Assembly: GCF_003590095.1 (NCBI RefSeq) | Contig: NC_039488.1 | Span: 9,486,001-9,550,000, forward strand | Length of the DNA: 64,000 bases | Origin: Trichoplusia ni | Lineage: Eukaryota > Arthropoda > Insecta > Lepidoptera > Noctuidae | Direction: 5' to 3' | Part shown: positions 31,831 to 46,460 of the stretch, piece after piece | How the letters are laid out: each line of letters opens with the position of its first letter | How positions within the stretch are numbered: position 1 is the first letter of the stretch | Notes under the pieces: generated by a model | The model's input: only the letters and a program-made list of their open reading frames with translations | Told to the model about the DNA's origin: nothing | Databases searched by the model: none | Translations under genes and position numbers: made by a program

Positions 31831-34800
31831 TAATTAAGAGCCACTGAACAAAATTGATATCGTCGGGAATGAAGCTTTCGCTGTTATTGTAAACGGATGC
31901 CAACAGTTCGTTATAGCCATCAAGGAAATATCCTTTTTATTTTATCTTAAAAGTACAATTTTTGTTTTGGTATCGGAAGGAAAATCACAGTTTACGAACA
32001 ATAAAACGAGAGGAGAATGTAATATGAAGTGGTATAACGGCTAGATATTTAGGTAATGTGCTACAGGCGACGGTGGCTTCGCCCAATGCCAAACGAGGCT
32101 GAAACGTACGTCTCATTAACACGTAGCGGTGGCGATATTTAGGGAGCGGTCGCGCGCGGTGAGCCGCGAACTAGCATTTGGCAATGCACGCGCTCGTACA
32201 CAGCCGGCTCTGTAAACTAAACAACTCGTAAAAGTGTAAAAGTCGTAACGATAGCGGCGGAGAGACCGCCTAATATGAGCGGCGGCTGGAGCCGAGCCAG
32301 TCGTGCTCATTATCAGATGGGACGTTCCGGCGCAACCCTTTCGTTTTACGATTGGCCTCTAATTACAGCAGCGCTCAAGGCGGCGCGCTTTTTCGGTTGA
32401 TACGAGTATGGAGTGGGCGCGCATTGCCAAATGGATATATTTATCGGCACAAGCCAAATCGTTTACGCGGTTCGGCTGCCTCGTCCCGGTCGACGGTCGT
32501 CGGTTAGCGTTACAATCGGCAGCCGTTTTGCGATATGAAAAAAGTCTCGGGAAATGTCGCAACCGAGCTGCAATAACAGACGGCGTAGGTTTACGAGAGG
32601 CCGCTGATAAAGCCTGCGCGGCTCGCAGTGTGCGACTCGCCTTAACGACGTGTTGCCAATTTATGTTATGCGATAAGCTGAGTTTGTTTAGCCTGCGGCG
32701 GTGACGAATTACGAGTGCTGAATCACGGCAAGCCATGACGCCAAGCCAAGGGTGGCTTTATCAATGTAGGAAATATAAGGCCTAACTCTATGTAGTATGT
32801 TGTGAACATCTGTTTATATCATCAGATTTCAGAAAAAAATTTCGTCTTACATTTGTGTAGACAGTTTTAAGAAATACTTTTTTAATTAAAACCATTCTCT
32901 CTCTACTTATATTGTTCTTGTAAGAAATATGCGCACGCTGAACCCTGAAGATATTTTGGAAGGTATTTCAAACAGTGTTTGGTAGGTTCTAGCAACATTA
33001 TCAAGATACTGAGTGAGGTACAATCGGCGGCGTACGGCTGGAATTACATGGAATCGCTCGCAGTATTAGTATGCCCGGAACGATCGCCGCTGGAATGAGT
33101 CGACGTGACGTAGCCCGCATCTTCCCCGCTCCTACGTCAAAGTGCAATAACACGAATATCTTAAAGAGGGGAAAAACTGACGGTTAATATATGCGAGAGA
33201 GCGAAGTGTATCAAGTCTACGATGAATATAGTTTTAAATTTTGAATAAATTACTTGAGTATAATGTGTTTATTAAAAAGTGAAATTTTGACTTAATTTCT
33301 TTATTGGTTTAACTATTTACAGGTAAATACATATAGGAATGAAATGAACTTATTAATTTAATTCTATTAAACTTTTTTTTTTTTTTGAAAAGGCAAAATT
33401 ATGCATTCTTGTGCCAAATTTATTATAATATTGCCAAATTTTGATTGAGTACTTTGAAGGGGACGGTAAGCCTGTAGGAGAGATATCGCGTGATTAAGGA
33501 CGAGACGATTTTTACTCAAAACATAGAGCGTGACAAGCATGGCGTATCTAGACAATCCATCTTGTAATCTTGATGCATTGACACGGGGACTTGACGGGTT
33601 CCAACTAGATATACATAAGGCTTAGCGTAATTATTCATATCTAACGCGTCATCGCAGACAGTTTAGAATGTTTTGCATGATGAACATAATTAAGTTTACT
33701 AGATTCCATTCGATAAAGCTTGTTGACCGGCGGAATAATTTATCAATAAATGAAACTGCCCATCGAAGATGAACGTCATATAAAAGTAATTAAAACGGTT
33801 ATCGGAACAAGGATGTATGGTAATAGAGAGTGATGATAGAGGCGATGCGTGTCGGCGCGGTGTCGTGCGCGCGGCCCGCTGCCGCCCGCCCGCTCGCCGT
33901 GGGGACCGTCAACTCAATCTTGCCCCATTACGCGCGACAAATTGGAAAAATATTCAATTACATCTCGCTAAATATTGAATTATATCACAGCAAATTACAA
34001 TTTTGCATCGTGGAAACACTATACCCTTGGTAAATTATGGAAAAATGTGTCGGAAAGATGAGCTGGCAAGTTTACTTACCAGTGGGAGTCAAGATGTTTA
34101 TAAGTTTATAATATTTTTTCATTTATACGTAGTTGAAGTCAAATGTAAATATAAATTTACCATGATTAGAATTATAGGATCACTCGGCTATTATGGAGTA
34201 CATCGGGCTGGAACGCAGTAAACAAAATAAGAAGCAAAACAAAAACATTAAGTATCGGCGCTCTACGTCTTTAATTATATTTTGTTCGGCACCACACACG
34301 ATCAATTTATTTACTCGATGGAAAAATAATATGCGAGCTTAGCTCGGGCGACAAGTGGGCGCGGGAATTACTCGCCAGTTGGAGTAATTGCCAATTAATC
34401 ACCAGCCGTTTTCTATTTCAGCAGGCGACGTCTATACGTGCCCGCCGCTAACGAAATTGAGACTGCACCCTGTATGTACTGTTATGACAGTAGACTTCAT
34501 TGCTTCACTACAATGAAACAAAGCAATGATTTTTATTTTTCCACATTGTTCACCTGTATATCATCAAAGTGGAAAAAGTAATTTTAATTACTTACACTTA
34601 CAGTAGCTTTTGTTTTATGAAAGCGATAAAATTAATTTGTAAACATATAATCTGCTGAATTGTTGCACATATTTTCAGACGATAAAGAGTCAAACAATAA
34701 ACTGGAACAAGTGTCAGTTTGAAGGTACGGCGATGTGACAGCAATCGTCTGTCGGTCGAACAATTATTCCCACGGCTTTCAGAGCTCCGTTTTATTCAGA

Positions 34801-37800
34801 TCGGTATCTTCATAACATAATTAAGGAAATTTCGAAGTCGTCGCGCTTCATCTCCGAAATAATAAGAGTGGGAGCTTCGATAGCCCGCGATTTAATACAA
34901 TTTTTCCATTTCTTCTAATTGGTCGTTTATTGCGACTATTTAAACATAAATGTAGGTGTGATTGTTACGAAAAAATGTTTTTCTTTATCAAAATAGAATG
35001 TTCATGCAAAGTTCTTTGAAAGGACATTGACGCGGTTTCATTTGGCAGCCTTATAATCATATATTTAATATTGTTTAATTGTAATATTTTTGAAAGCACA
35101 GTTTTTCTGATGTTTAAATAAATTAATGTGTTTTGTTTGACTTTATATATTTATTTAGGCAATCAATAATATACCTAAACGCAAAGTAAAAACTCGATCC
35201 GTGTATTTTGGGTTCACGACGGACTTCAGTAAAACGCCATCAATATCGGAGCTTTCACAATATCGTCAGCGGGAGTAGCATCGGCACTCAGAGACGTAGT
35301 TTAAAGACATGTTCAGTTAGGTAAATGGGTCGAGCAAGTTATTTCCTCAGAGTGATTTATACCCAGGTTATTCTAGGTCGGGCACTTGTATCGGCTGTGA
35401 TCGCTGAGTGGATTGCCACGCGACACCTTTCAAATAAATTGTCTTGAGACCGGCCGGCAACTGTAAACAACTCAACCCTATGCAGATGTTCTCAAACCAA
35501 ACACCTTCAATTTCCTAGAGGGGTAGTGGTGGCCCTAAAATTGCACTCGACTTCGGTTTCTTCGTACCGTAAGAGACTTAGGGGTCTCTCTATTTAAACT
35601 GCAGAGTGAAAATGTTTTATCTTATTTAAAAAGTGCTGAAAGTGTCTTACTCGCTACGTTAGTTCTCTTTTCTAGCGCTCGCTGGCGAGGTCAAAGTTCT
35701 GAGCAGACTGCACTGTCAAACACAAAAGTTGAATAGGAAATAAATATGTACAAAGGACGGCGGCAAAGTTTAATAATTAGTGGCACCTTGCATCGTACAG
35801 TGATAACCCTCAATCGCAACTAAACAAGTTGATTAATTACCGGACTCTGGAGCGAGTACAACAAAGTTCGATTGTCGAGTGTAGAACTAGACGGGGTTAG
35901 GTTGACACTATAGTTTCGTTTTGGCAAACACCTAATAAACTTGTCCATTGGAAATGAACTTTTATTTTCAATAGATTTTATTCAATGTCTACATAAAAGT
36001 TTTCATTACGTGTTTGGGTCTGTCTTCGACTAATGACAATGTCGGTATAGAGTGCAGAGTACACCCAATGCTGTGTTGATAATAAAAGCAATTCCAGCTA
36101 CACGTTGTCGGTATGAAATTGGTGTTGAAATAGACGCGACGTCGCCGCTGCCAAATTACCGGCGTGTGTGTAACCGCCCTAACAATTACACCGCTGCCCG
36201 TTAATGTTTCGTCGTTGTAATAACCTGATGTTTTTGTATTAACTTTTATTGTTATTACAGACAATACTCTTCTACCAATAGAACAAGAGGGTTACTTGGG
36301 ATGTTTGCTCGTTTTGTACTTAAATTTTTATTAATATTTGTAAACACAGTGGTTACATATATAAGATCTCTGATAACACTCGGCCCCAAATATAACTCTG
36401 TTTTGTCAGAAATCTTATTTCATATCAAACCATCTTAAACTACAGTAACATAAATCATTACATTACACGGAATAAAGGTCAAGCAAACAGTGCAATAAAT
36501 TTACGATAAGTTATTATCGGTGTAATGAAAGTGTAATTCACGTAGTCGGCTACGAGGCGGTGGCGTAGCAAGCGACGACAGCTGATATCGGCTTAGCCGC
36601 GTAGGCCTGTTAGTTGGCAAGAGCTACGAATGCGCGAGTTGCCAGCGCCTAACGGATAAGCCCACCAGTTACACACATGGCAAGACACGAGTATATACGC
36701 AAATTGTAAGGTACAATCGTCATATACACCGAATACTGCTACTGTAGTTGGGTTGAGTTGCGCTCTTAATAGGCGGAAAATTATTTTATGAACCATAAAA
36801 TACCGTACACGCATGAATTATAAGATAAGGTACTAATAAATGTATCAGCAGTTCGGATTGTAAAAACAGGTGGGATGTTTTACGCGATGTACTTAAAATG
36901 TATTAATACATTTGTTAGAATTATTAAACATACAGTTCGTCTGTTTTATACTTATCGAGTTAATGTTTTTTAGATGAAGTAAATCATCGGAGATGTGTAA
37001 ACACGCGCGCGTGTGTTTAGTATAGAGGTGGAGTTGTATGTCAGCGTCATGCATGTGATTATAATAGCAGATGTTAGATGCAATCGGACAGCTGTAAGGC
37101 GAATACAATCGGTGTCTGAGTGTGAAACATTGCGTGGCTAATCAGGCGCACAGTAAGTGCATATCAATGCGGCCAGGTGTGCTTGCCAGATAGTGCCGGC
37201 TAACTACTGCGTACTTGATGACTGTGCCATTCGATATGGCAAGCACCATAATAACTATAATTATTATTGAAATCAATGTATTAACATCTGCGTTAAGTAA
37301 TAGCGGCATTAGACTTATGTAATTAAGTGCCTAGGACCTATCTTTGTTCCATCTTAAGGTTGACCAACATGGTTACATAAGATCATTTACTTACTGATTT
37401 TCTACGTCAATTTTTTTAAACTAATTGTCGGTGAGAAAATTAAAAAAAATATAACGCTTTAGATATAGTAGTTGACATAAACAAGGTACGCTCCTCGCAT
37501 AACGAAGTTTGAGAATCTACTTTGACACGAACACAATATCTTGCAGTTGCATTGGATTCCGTCTGATATTGAATATTTCACCTATTTCGCAACGCTTGAC
37601 AAATCGCTCGAGTATGCTGCGTATGATCCTCGATCTGTATGTCGTAAACCGCCAAATCGGTAGCCAATAACGAATAAATCACGTGATCGATGCGCGCCTG
37701 TTTTCTGTATGTTCGTGATGCTATTTTTGACCGGCAGGCCGGTAGTTTTTCTATGAAAACTTCGACAAGATACGCATCGATACCTACACAGTACACTACA

Positions 37801-40800
37801 CCTAATTGAATATTATAACGGTACGCTGCCGTGCGGGCTTTACAACTTCCTTATTCAATATTCTTTTACCTAAACGAACGTACATATTTATTTCTGAAAC
37901 AATTTTACACAGGAACCTTGGAGTTAGTGTTGTTATTTTCTTACAACTAAAACAATAAGTATGACAGGCGATTGAAGCGTTTCATAACAGATTATAAAAC
38001 AGTTTTACATGAGTTATGATTGACATTATGAACTTGCGTCAGGCGCTTGTCATTCGAGAGTACAATGATTTGAGAGTGATACAATTTATTAAACAATGTT
38101 CTATGAACTGAATTACATTTAATTTTTTCCAAAATTAATTGCGTAAGTAGTATGTTGTTGGAGGTTGCATCTTGCAGTCTTCGTTTGTAGATATTTCGTC
38201 CACGATCGCTCACTCAAGGAGGTTGTGATGGGCCGAGCAACGAGTGCACACATCACACCCAGGTTGAGTGAGTAACCGGGAACGAGAGGCTTGCTGTACA
38301 CACGACATTCTTGAGTCTCTCTTGATGACACTATGTTACAAATTACAATAATATTTTTAATCATACACATTACATGACTCTTACATACAGGATGTAATTA
38401 GTACTAGGCATTTTATTACGACCTATAAAGTATTTATACATAAATAATTAAAAGTTACAAATGTGTTTACTTAACTAAAAAACAAGTCACAAGTACATTT
38501 ACAAGTTGACAAGCGTATTTACAAGGCTATATTTTTTACCGCAAAAATCCGACATGGCTTCGAGAATTATGCTCAAATCATTGTATAAATCCATAAGAGC
38601 GATATCGGAGCTTGTTTGACGGAGCGCTGAAAATAGAACGCTGTAAAGCTTCGCTTGTAAACCGATCGAACGTCTTACTCCGACTATTTCAGCCTCAATG
38701 AGAGGAACATGATGTTTTCATAATAAACACTCTTATAGCTTTCACCTTCGAGTCTTGACCGCTACTTGTTCATTAGCTACATATTAATTTATTATGTTCG
38801 CTAACGCACACGCTCGCAAGCTTTATGTTCCAGTGAGACTGCCAATATAAAATTTACGTAAGAACGAATACGCTACTATGAAAAAGACGTTTCGTAAAAT
38901 AGATTACATTGGTTTGTTTATAACATCTTTGTGCGGCAATAAAACACAAACAGTTTTATGTAACGCAGCGACAGATTCGATTTATTTATTAAGTACCTCG
39001 GTAATGCCACACGCGCGGCCAACGTTTTATACGGCAAATAAAATTGTATTGTAAAGGGGTGCGGTTCGAAGGCAACGCCATCTATTATTTACAGTACGCA
39101 CTGTGCCCGGCCTACCCTCGTTTACATCACAATTAATTTAATTTGCTTTTTCACAGGCTTCTTCCATTCCCTCATTGTGACGTGGAGGGTTGAGGGCGTG
39201 AATTTTCTCGTGATTTGGTAACGGAGGCGGTAATTAGAGCAATTGTGAGGTTTCTCCATTTGTTTTTAACTGTTTATTACCGAGCGCGGTTATTTTGAAT
39301 GTGCCTAGCTTAATGTTTGATATCCTTGTAACGTTGTATTAACATTGTTTTTCGCGGAAACGAGAGTCAAACGTCTGTTTACTGGTGTTCTTTTGTACTT
39401 GTGTGGTATTCATTTATTGAGTTAATTTAGTGGTTTCGCTGGATGTAAACCGATCCAAGTGATATGGAATACGATCAGCGCGGCGAGGTGGCTCTCTGCG
39501 GTATCAAGTGTCGCCGGACATGCGCAGGCGACGACGGAAGCCGCCCACCAGCGCACTTCCGGCCGCACTGCCCATCCGACATCTGTCATCGGCACGGACT
39601 GATATGATATGGCTTCCTGGTCAAAAGATTACGTCGCTCAGAAAAAAATATTAAATAAAGTATTAAATATAAAGTTATTATACTTTAAGGCACCATGAAG
39701 TACCTATACAGGTCTCGTTATTTATAAACTATAATTTAAGTAATAATTTGGTTTACTTTACATTATGTTAAGTACATCACTCATTTAAGTTGTTCTCTAT
39801 TTATCCTATGATTAAGGTAAAGCCCGCATTCTCTATATAAACGCTTCGTACTTAGAATATGTGTTCATATATGGCGTATGACATATTGGCTGGCAGCTAG
39901 GCGTGAACTGTGCAAAGTTGCTGTAAATCTTGGTCTAAGTGAGCCGGGATACAGTTTAAGCACGCGCTCGCGTCGCCGCGTCGTCGCCTTCAATCTAACT
40001 TTGGCCCGACTCTCGCCTGTCCGCTACACCCCTGCATAATGAAATGGGGACTGTCCTAGAATTCACAAAGTTACGCGATACTCAATAATTACATCCATGC
40101 TGCTTCACGTCGATGTTCGTCACGTCTATGTATTAAAATGTTTAGTGCACTTTTTACACAAGATTTCCCCGACCTTTTTATGCGCTCCGCCCTTATCTAA
40201 TGCGTCGTAACATTTATCTAGTATCTGTCACTTAAAGCCTTTGCTCTCGTGTAAACGGGCGACCTTATTTTTTGCCGAAGGGCCCGAGCTATCAGTTCGT
40301 CCCGCGACACAATATTACCCTGTACGGCGATATATCGCGTTGGAATCACGTCATCGTTCACTTGCTGCCGGGGCGTGGCTCCTCAACACGGGCTTGTGGG
40401 TAGTTTGCATTATAGTGCCATACTCCCGCCACCGGCGTTGACAACGCCCTCTTATCAACAAAAATATAATAAAAATAACATATTCCCCATATACTTGTAT
40501 TTTACTACAGGTTGGATCTCACATATGTTTGATAAAGTTTATTTATTACATACATAGTTATTTTATTTTAAAACAACATTTTTATAGTTCATTGTTAAAA
40601 CTTTGGATAAAATGATAAAGACCGGAAATAAAAACAGATCACAGAGACTGAATTAATCTGGACATGTTGTTTTGACTGATTACAATTCAGGCTGCGTATG
40701 TTCCAGAATATATATGGATTTACAATAACCGTAACCCAAATTAATACTGGCAGTGTCGCCAACTGAGCCGAGTGTATACTAGTAGCTATTATATCATAGT

Positions 40801-43800
40801 GTCCCGAATCTGGTATGAACGCACAGGGACATCTGCTGGCAGACTTATGAAACCAGAGTGTGATGGATGGACCGGCCTAACAGAACCATGTATGGCCAAT
40901 GATACGTCATCCATAACAAACCCAAGGGTATTAGTGTGCATACCACGTAAATTCACGCATTAATTAAGCCCAACTATAGGTAGGCAAAGGAATTCCAAAT
41001 TACAAAGGCTCTTCAGAACTTACTCGTGAAATGGCATTGAAGGGATTTCTGTAACCGATTGGATATTCAACTGAAAACTTTAAAACCATTTGTAAAGTAA
41101 ATTAAGCGTACCAGTGGAGTAATTTGTTGAACGTTTCATTTCACCCTTTAGCGTCGAGCGACCGACCTAGCTAAATAAGCTCTATCTTCTTTTGAATGTC
41201 TGAGAAGTGAAGATAACTTTTAAAATAAGCTGTAATTTTCATGTTAGATTTAACATTACAATAATATATTCTTAACAGTAGCTACAACTTAAAGTAACTT
41301 GATATATTATAAATCAGGTGTTACATACTCATGTGTTAGGTACAATATTTTAAATCACGACGAGCTCACATGTCAAGTAATATTACCCGTTGTTACATTT
41401 AGTAAGTCAAGATCGCCATGGCAATACTTTCCTTGTTACCCAAATTAGAAAAGTTAACAATGATAACGAACAAAATGAGATACAAATTAACCGCAAGTAT
41501 CTGACACAATATCGTTGTAAGTACTAAAACTTGAGACTCTTACCTATTCACGTTTACTGTTTACATAATTTTAGATATCGCGTTGTCAACGAGGAGGAAA
41601 TGAGGCAGTTGATTATAATGCTGCGCCGGCAAGCTGCGAGACGAAAATTCAGACGGAGCTTTTAACAGATCGTATCTGCAAGGAGGCAGGTTAATGATGA
41701 GGTCGATCACCTATCGTTTACTCAACCGAGAAGGGACAATGTCGCGATATGAATATATAAAAAAGATTACTCGACAAACCCGCCGCGTCGGGTGCACGGT
41801 GTTCATATCTGTGTAAGTGACGTATCTAGTTTGAAACATTACGTGCTTGTACGTATACTGTCGACGTGTATCTAATGGTCTTACAGCTGTGTATAGTATA
41901 GGTGCGTTCATATAAGCGACACCACGACAGAGCACTTAGCGGAGCCGCGTTCGAGGCGGGGTCGCATCAATCACAACACAATTTTATATCAAATGTCGCT
42001 CTCAATCAATTTGTGCCAGGATCGTATTCCCACTAAACTACAAACTAGTGACGCTCACCTTCTTTATACACTTTTGAAAAGGGGATATATCACCACATCC
42101 AGGTATAAATAATGTATTGTTTTCCCGGTAATATGCATTGGAAGTAAAATATGTGCCGATAGCTGATCTATGATTTAAGCATGATAGATATCTCTTACAT
42201 ATCGATCAGAAAATAATGCTTTTAAAGGAGGGCGTATTTATAGTATTACTTCCTAATATTTTACAAGTGCGATCATTTATGTTTAATTATAGTATTTCCA
42301 TAAAATTGTAAATGTACTATAAATTATGTCGAGTTGAGAAGGTGACCTCTGCTTCAAGAGATATGCTGAGATTCAATAGATTCTTTACGTAGTTTAGTCA
42401 CACACATGTGAATGCTTTCGGCCGATTTTGTGGTGAGATTTTCCTCAACGCGCGGCCAGATGACTAATATCAGATGACGTTGTAACGCGGCCTGAGGTGT
42501 TACGTCGGCCGCGAACTAACTTTCCTAATGGATAGCGTAGTTTTGAGGAAACCACTACAGATAATTACGGAGTTAGCTGCTTGTATGACTGTTCTTAATT
42601 GATCAAGACGTTCTTACGTCGGAACAATTGTACATGGCAAATTATGTTCAGTCTATCCTTTCATTAATCTCCAACAGAAATATTAGGAAGGCAACATTTT
42701 GTACAATTTGAAATTCAAATGTGTTTCAATTTCTCGCGTTGAATCATACTTGTTTTCAGAGAGTAATAATAAGAAATTACAATTCCTTACGATATGAGTA
42801 AATCGAGTAAGTTATGAGTAGGTATGAATGTGGCCACACAAAGGCGTTTGTTTATAAAACAAAACAGCCGCGTTTCTTGGTCTTGCAATGCGTATTGAGA
42901 GACTATGAAAATAATGGTCTATTAAAGAGCTAGGCAGCTCCTTGTGCCTAGTGCTCTATTGTTCTCTAGTCGATATTGCACTCAGGCCGAGTACGGAACA
43001 TCTAGCCCGCAAATAGCGGATAATGATTCTACCACATAATCATTGTTCACTATACTTCTTTACACATCTGTTTAAAATTAGCTCGTAATAATATAAACTA
43101 CTAGGATTAATTTCCTCTTCGTGTAAAGGTATACGCGAGAGAACACCGAAAACGGTTACATAAGCTAATTAGCTGATAGTCCAGTAAACCTATTACTTGC
43201 TCTCTGTATTCAATTCACTCCGGATCATTACGAGAGCATTGCTCCATTCAATTTAAATGTATAGGTATTGTAAAGTGCTATAACGATCATTCTGCTCTAC
43301 ATAAGGGCAGGACATCTTTAATAATGTTTTATTGTTAGGGTTATGGCATTCTTGACATAGCGGAGCTGTTGGTGTTGAATATCTTCATTGTCTGTTATGG
43401 GTTTTTCTAATATCCGGATGAGAATGACAGTGGTAGGGGGCGGGGCGGACGAGATAAAGTATCTTATCATCTGCTATCTACCAAAAGGGAAGCCACTCAA
43501 TCGATAACTGGATGAAATACTTGCGTATTATGGGAATATAATGCGATGAGCTATTAGTATTGTTCGGGGTAACAACTAATGTTTATGTAACGATGTTTAA
43601 TACAGTCGAAGTATTAAATATGTAGAGTTTTCGGCGGAATTCCGGCGGACTCGTTGTTACTGGTAACAACTGCTAACAAATCTTACGAAACTACATACAA
43701 TATCTAAGACTGACTTAAGAAGTCACTTTGAATTTAGATATAGAGATTTATGCATTGATTTTGCTTCTCAGCTGAAAGTAATGCACGACAATCAGATTTA

Positions 43801-46426
43801 TTATTATTTCCGTTGCGTAAACCAGAAATCACCTTTAATGCTAGAAATTCAATATTTTATGGCAGCATTGTACTTTGATTAGATATCTATCTCAAAATAC
43901 CAATTGAATTGGACAGTTACTTCACAGTGAGCGTTTACTTTCAATGGTTTAATAAATTGAACGTTTGTCGGTTATTGGATGACAATGCGCGTGAGTGCCC
44001 GTGATCGCAAGTTAGATTGTTGTAACAGATTTTAAGTGTTACAGTTAACGCTTTCAATGTAATCAAGGAATAAAATGTAGTTAAAATTCTTAAAAAAGAA
44101 GAATATTTTAAAGTTTATAATGCTATACGGAAACATAAAGAAATAAACGAAACAAATATTATGGTACAACATTTAGTTACAACTCACCGTTTCAAAGGCT
44201 GCCTCCATTTTCACTTACGCACAAAAACCAATAAAAACAAGAATAACAACGTAAAAAATAATACAGTCCGCGCTGCTCGAGTGCAATTGCATTAGGAGAT
44301 GCGAAATAAAAACGAAAATAAAATACGGAGTAATAAAACGGCGCGCGTCATCGCCGCGAGACGTACAATTAATGGAATGTTTGATTTGAATTGTTTTGCG
44401 TTAGGAGATTGGTCGAGTCACCGCGTATGCGACCGCGGCGTGCGGAGGTTGGGTGTGATATGGCGATACGATGGCAGGACGGCGGCTGGCGGCCGGTGCT
44501 GTGACGCGAGTGAGGCGCGGACGCGGGCCGGGAGCGCGCGTGCTGTGCCGGTGTGCGGCAGCCACACAGCGCCGCTGCGCCGGGCGGGCGGTTATAAGCG
44601 CTTACAGCGGGGCGGCGGCAGCGATAAATAATGCGATAATATCGTATTACATACCTAAAAGCTGCACTTTACATGCCTATTAAATGATAAATTAACATCT
44701 GTTAAAGGGACTGCTCATTTATCAGTCATGCCTCTCGAAATGACACGAAATGTGATAACGATAATGTTTATTTTTTCAATTTCATAATCCGTTTTTTATG
44801 ATAATACAATATGTAGTCAACTACCAAAGATAAAAATGCATCATTCAATTATATTAATTTATATTATTTTCATTGTGCTTCGTATAGGTTTTAGGCAATA
44901 AGTAGACACACCTAACAACAGAAGATATACGATACAAGTAAAACGCCGATGATAATCCTATAATGTATAAGGTAATGAATGTGTGTGAGTCAGTATCGAG
45001 CAAGGCCCTGGATAAGGCTTCGCCGGCATAAGTAGCGCCGAATTGTGGCTTCATGTCCGAGGGACGATAATCTAATGATTGCGGTGTGGATATACCCGAT
45101 ATCTAATTATACTTGTAAATGGAGACGTAGCTTTAAATACATTTAGTTCCCGATATTTATGGAGGTTTACCAATTAATGAGTAGGTTGCTACTGTTTGTG
45201 GCTAATTGTAGTTTAATTAATGCGGTTGTAGCAGTGCTTTGTACATATACAGTCCAGAGATTTTGGTTAAATTAGTTTTCAGAACAGATTAAAGCATCAA
45301 AAGTAATTTACAAATGGCAAAGTCATATTTCCGACAGTGAAAACGTTTTCTAGTCCTATTGGAAATGCATCTTTACTATTTTGTAATATAAAAGTAAGCA
45401 TAACTTAAATCACATATATTATGTTTCAAGAACCAATATGAAAAATAGGTAGAGTAACATTCAGTTTTACGTCATATGAACAGGCGACGCTTAAATTGTA
45501 ATTTCACGGCTCGACGAAAATTTTCATTGGCGATTAATTCTTGTTCGCGATTTTAGTTCGTGGAGTAGACGCCGCTCGTCGCCGAACCGCGCCGCCCGCA
45601 CAGTGAGAGCGCCTTCACCGTGAGGCGCTTACGTCATTATTCCTTACCCGATCCTGAGTCCTAACTGTATTATAAGAATTAATCAGGTTTTGTTTCTCTT
45701 TCGCGGCTAGGAGTATTATTTTAATATGAACTATCTTTCGCCAGTTAATATACAAATAAAGTAGAGCCAAGAATGTAGAGTCTTGATTTGGGTTAAGTTT
45801 TTACCTAAGGATTGACATTTCTAAATACAAAAGTAGATATAGACGATTGTTCCATATGCATCGCCGATATACGTGAATAAAATAAATTGAATTCATCCCA
45901 TGTTATTTAATACCATCAGCATAATGTCGGTCAGTTTAGGGTAGAACGTGGAACTGTTACGATGCTTCTCACCACATTCAAAAAACAAAAAGCCGACGGC
46001 AGTTTCGGCGCTGCCACAAATTGTGACAAATTGTGTTATTGAAATTTATGTCCGGCAGTTTTGAGACATAATTGGATGCGGAGAGCGGCAGCCATGTTCC
46101 CAGAGTGACGTCACGTGCTCTAATGACATTTATTACGGACAGTTCATTGGCGCCGCACGTCTCCACAAAACGTACTGCTATTTCACATTTGGAAATTAAT
46201 TTTCGCGGTTCTCTGTGAGCCACTGCCCGGCGAGGAGAATGAAAACCCGGAACATCGCTGCTAGCGCGGACCGGTCTAGCTTTTAAATTAAGCTCGAGTT
46301 TTGTTTTCCTAGCAAAACCTAAATTAGAGTTTTATGTCAGTTGTTCATTTGGATGTGTTTAATTTGGCTTTTAATTAATCTTGTAACTTACTGCTGGCAT
46401 CCTCTAAATGTGTGTGATTGTAGAAC
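31831..46426. other. Giant Mmp2 intron, segment 3
   Basis: About 14.6 kb between the two candidate ratchet points, with no supported coding gene. It includes GC-rich patches at about 32100-32700, 33840-33910 and 44280-44640. The opposite-strand open frames at about 32360-32736 look like composition artefacts. Confidence 0.5.
44186..44640 (-). promoter_or_regulatory. Possible promoter and short first exon inside the Mmp2 intron
   Basis: A CpG-rich block (about 44340-44640) precedes, on the minus strand, AAAATGG opening a seven-codon reading (MEAAFET) that ends at a plausible donor, ACG|GTGAGT (about 44187-44192). The layout is that of a GC-rich promoter, 5' UTR and first coding exon. Joined to the 13961 exon it would not be in the Mmp2 frame, so it would belong to another transcript or be fortuitous. 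Confidence 0.2.
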
Positions 46427-46460
46427 TGAAACTTACCTGTAACAAAAAACATTATTATCA
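46427..46460 (-). other. Candidate recursive splice site (zero-length exon)
   Basis: The minus strand reads TTTTTTGTTACAG|GTAAGT with the junction between 46437 and 46436, and a CTGATAAT branch-point-like sequence upstream. Acceptor and donor are both near-consensus and no exon lies between them. Confidence 0.65.

Noticed and set aside
32359..32736. Overlapping open frames of 98 and 125 codons on opposite strands
   Set aside because: Both come from one GC-rich patch, have Arg/Ala-rich random-looking composition, no domain and no splice context.
33300..33330. Plus-strand fused splice site resembling a ratchet point (ACTATTTACAG|GTAAAT)
   Set aside because: The donor is weak and it lies on the strand opposite to Mmp2, with no plus-strand gene seen around it. 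It serves better as a background example.
34060..34090. Strong isolated minus-strand donor ACTG|GTAAGT
   Set aside because: No acceptor or coding exon is recognisable upstream. Isolated donor-like sites are expected by chance in 50 kb.
42085..42115. Possible cysteine-switch-like reading P-G-C-G-D on the minus strand
   Set aside because: The key Arg is missing, there is no splice acceptor or flanking propeptide similarity, and stops are close.
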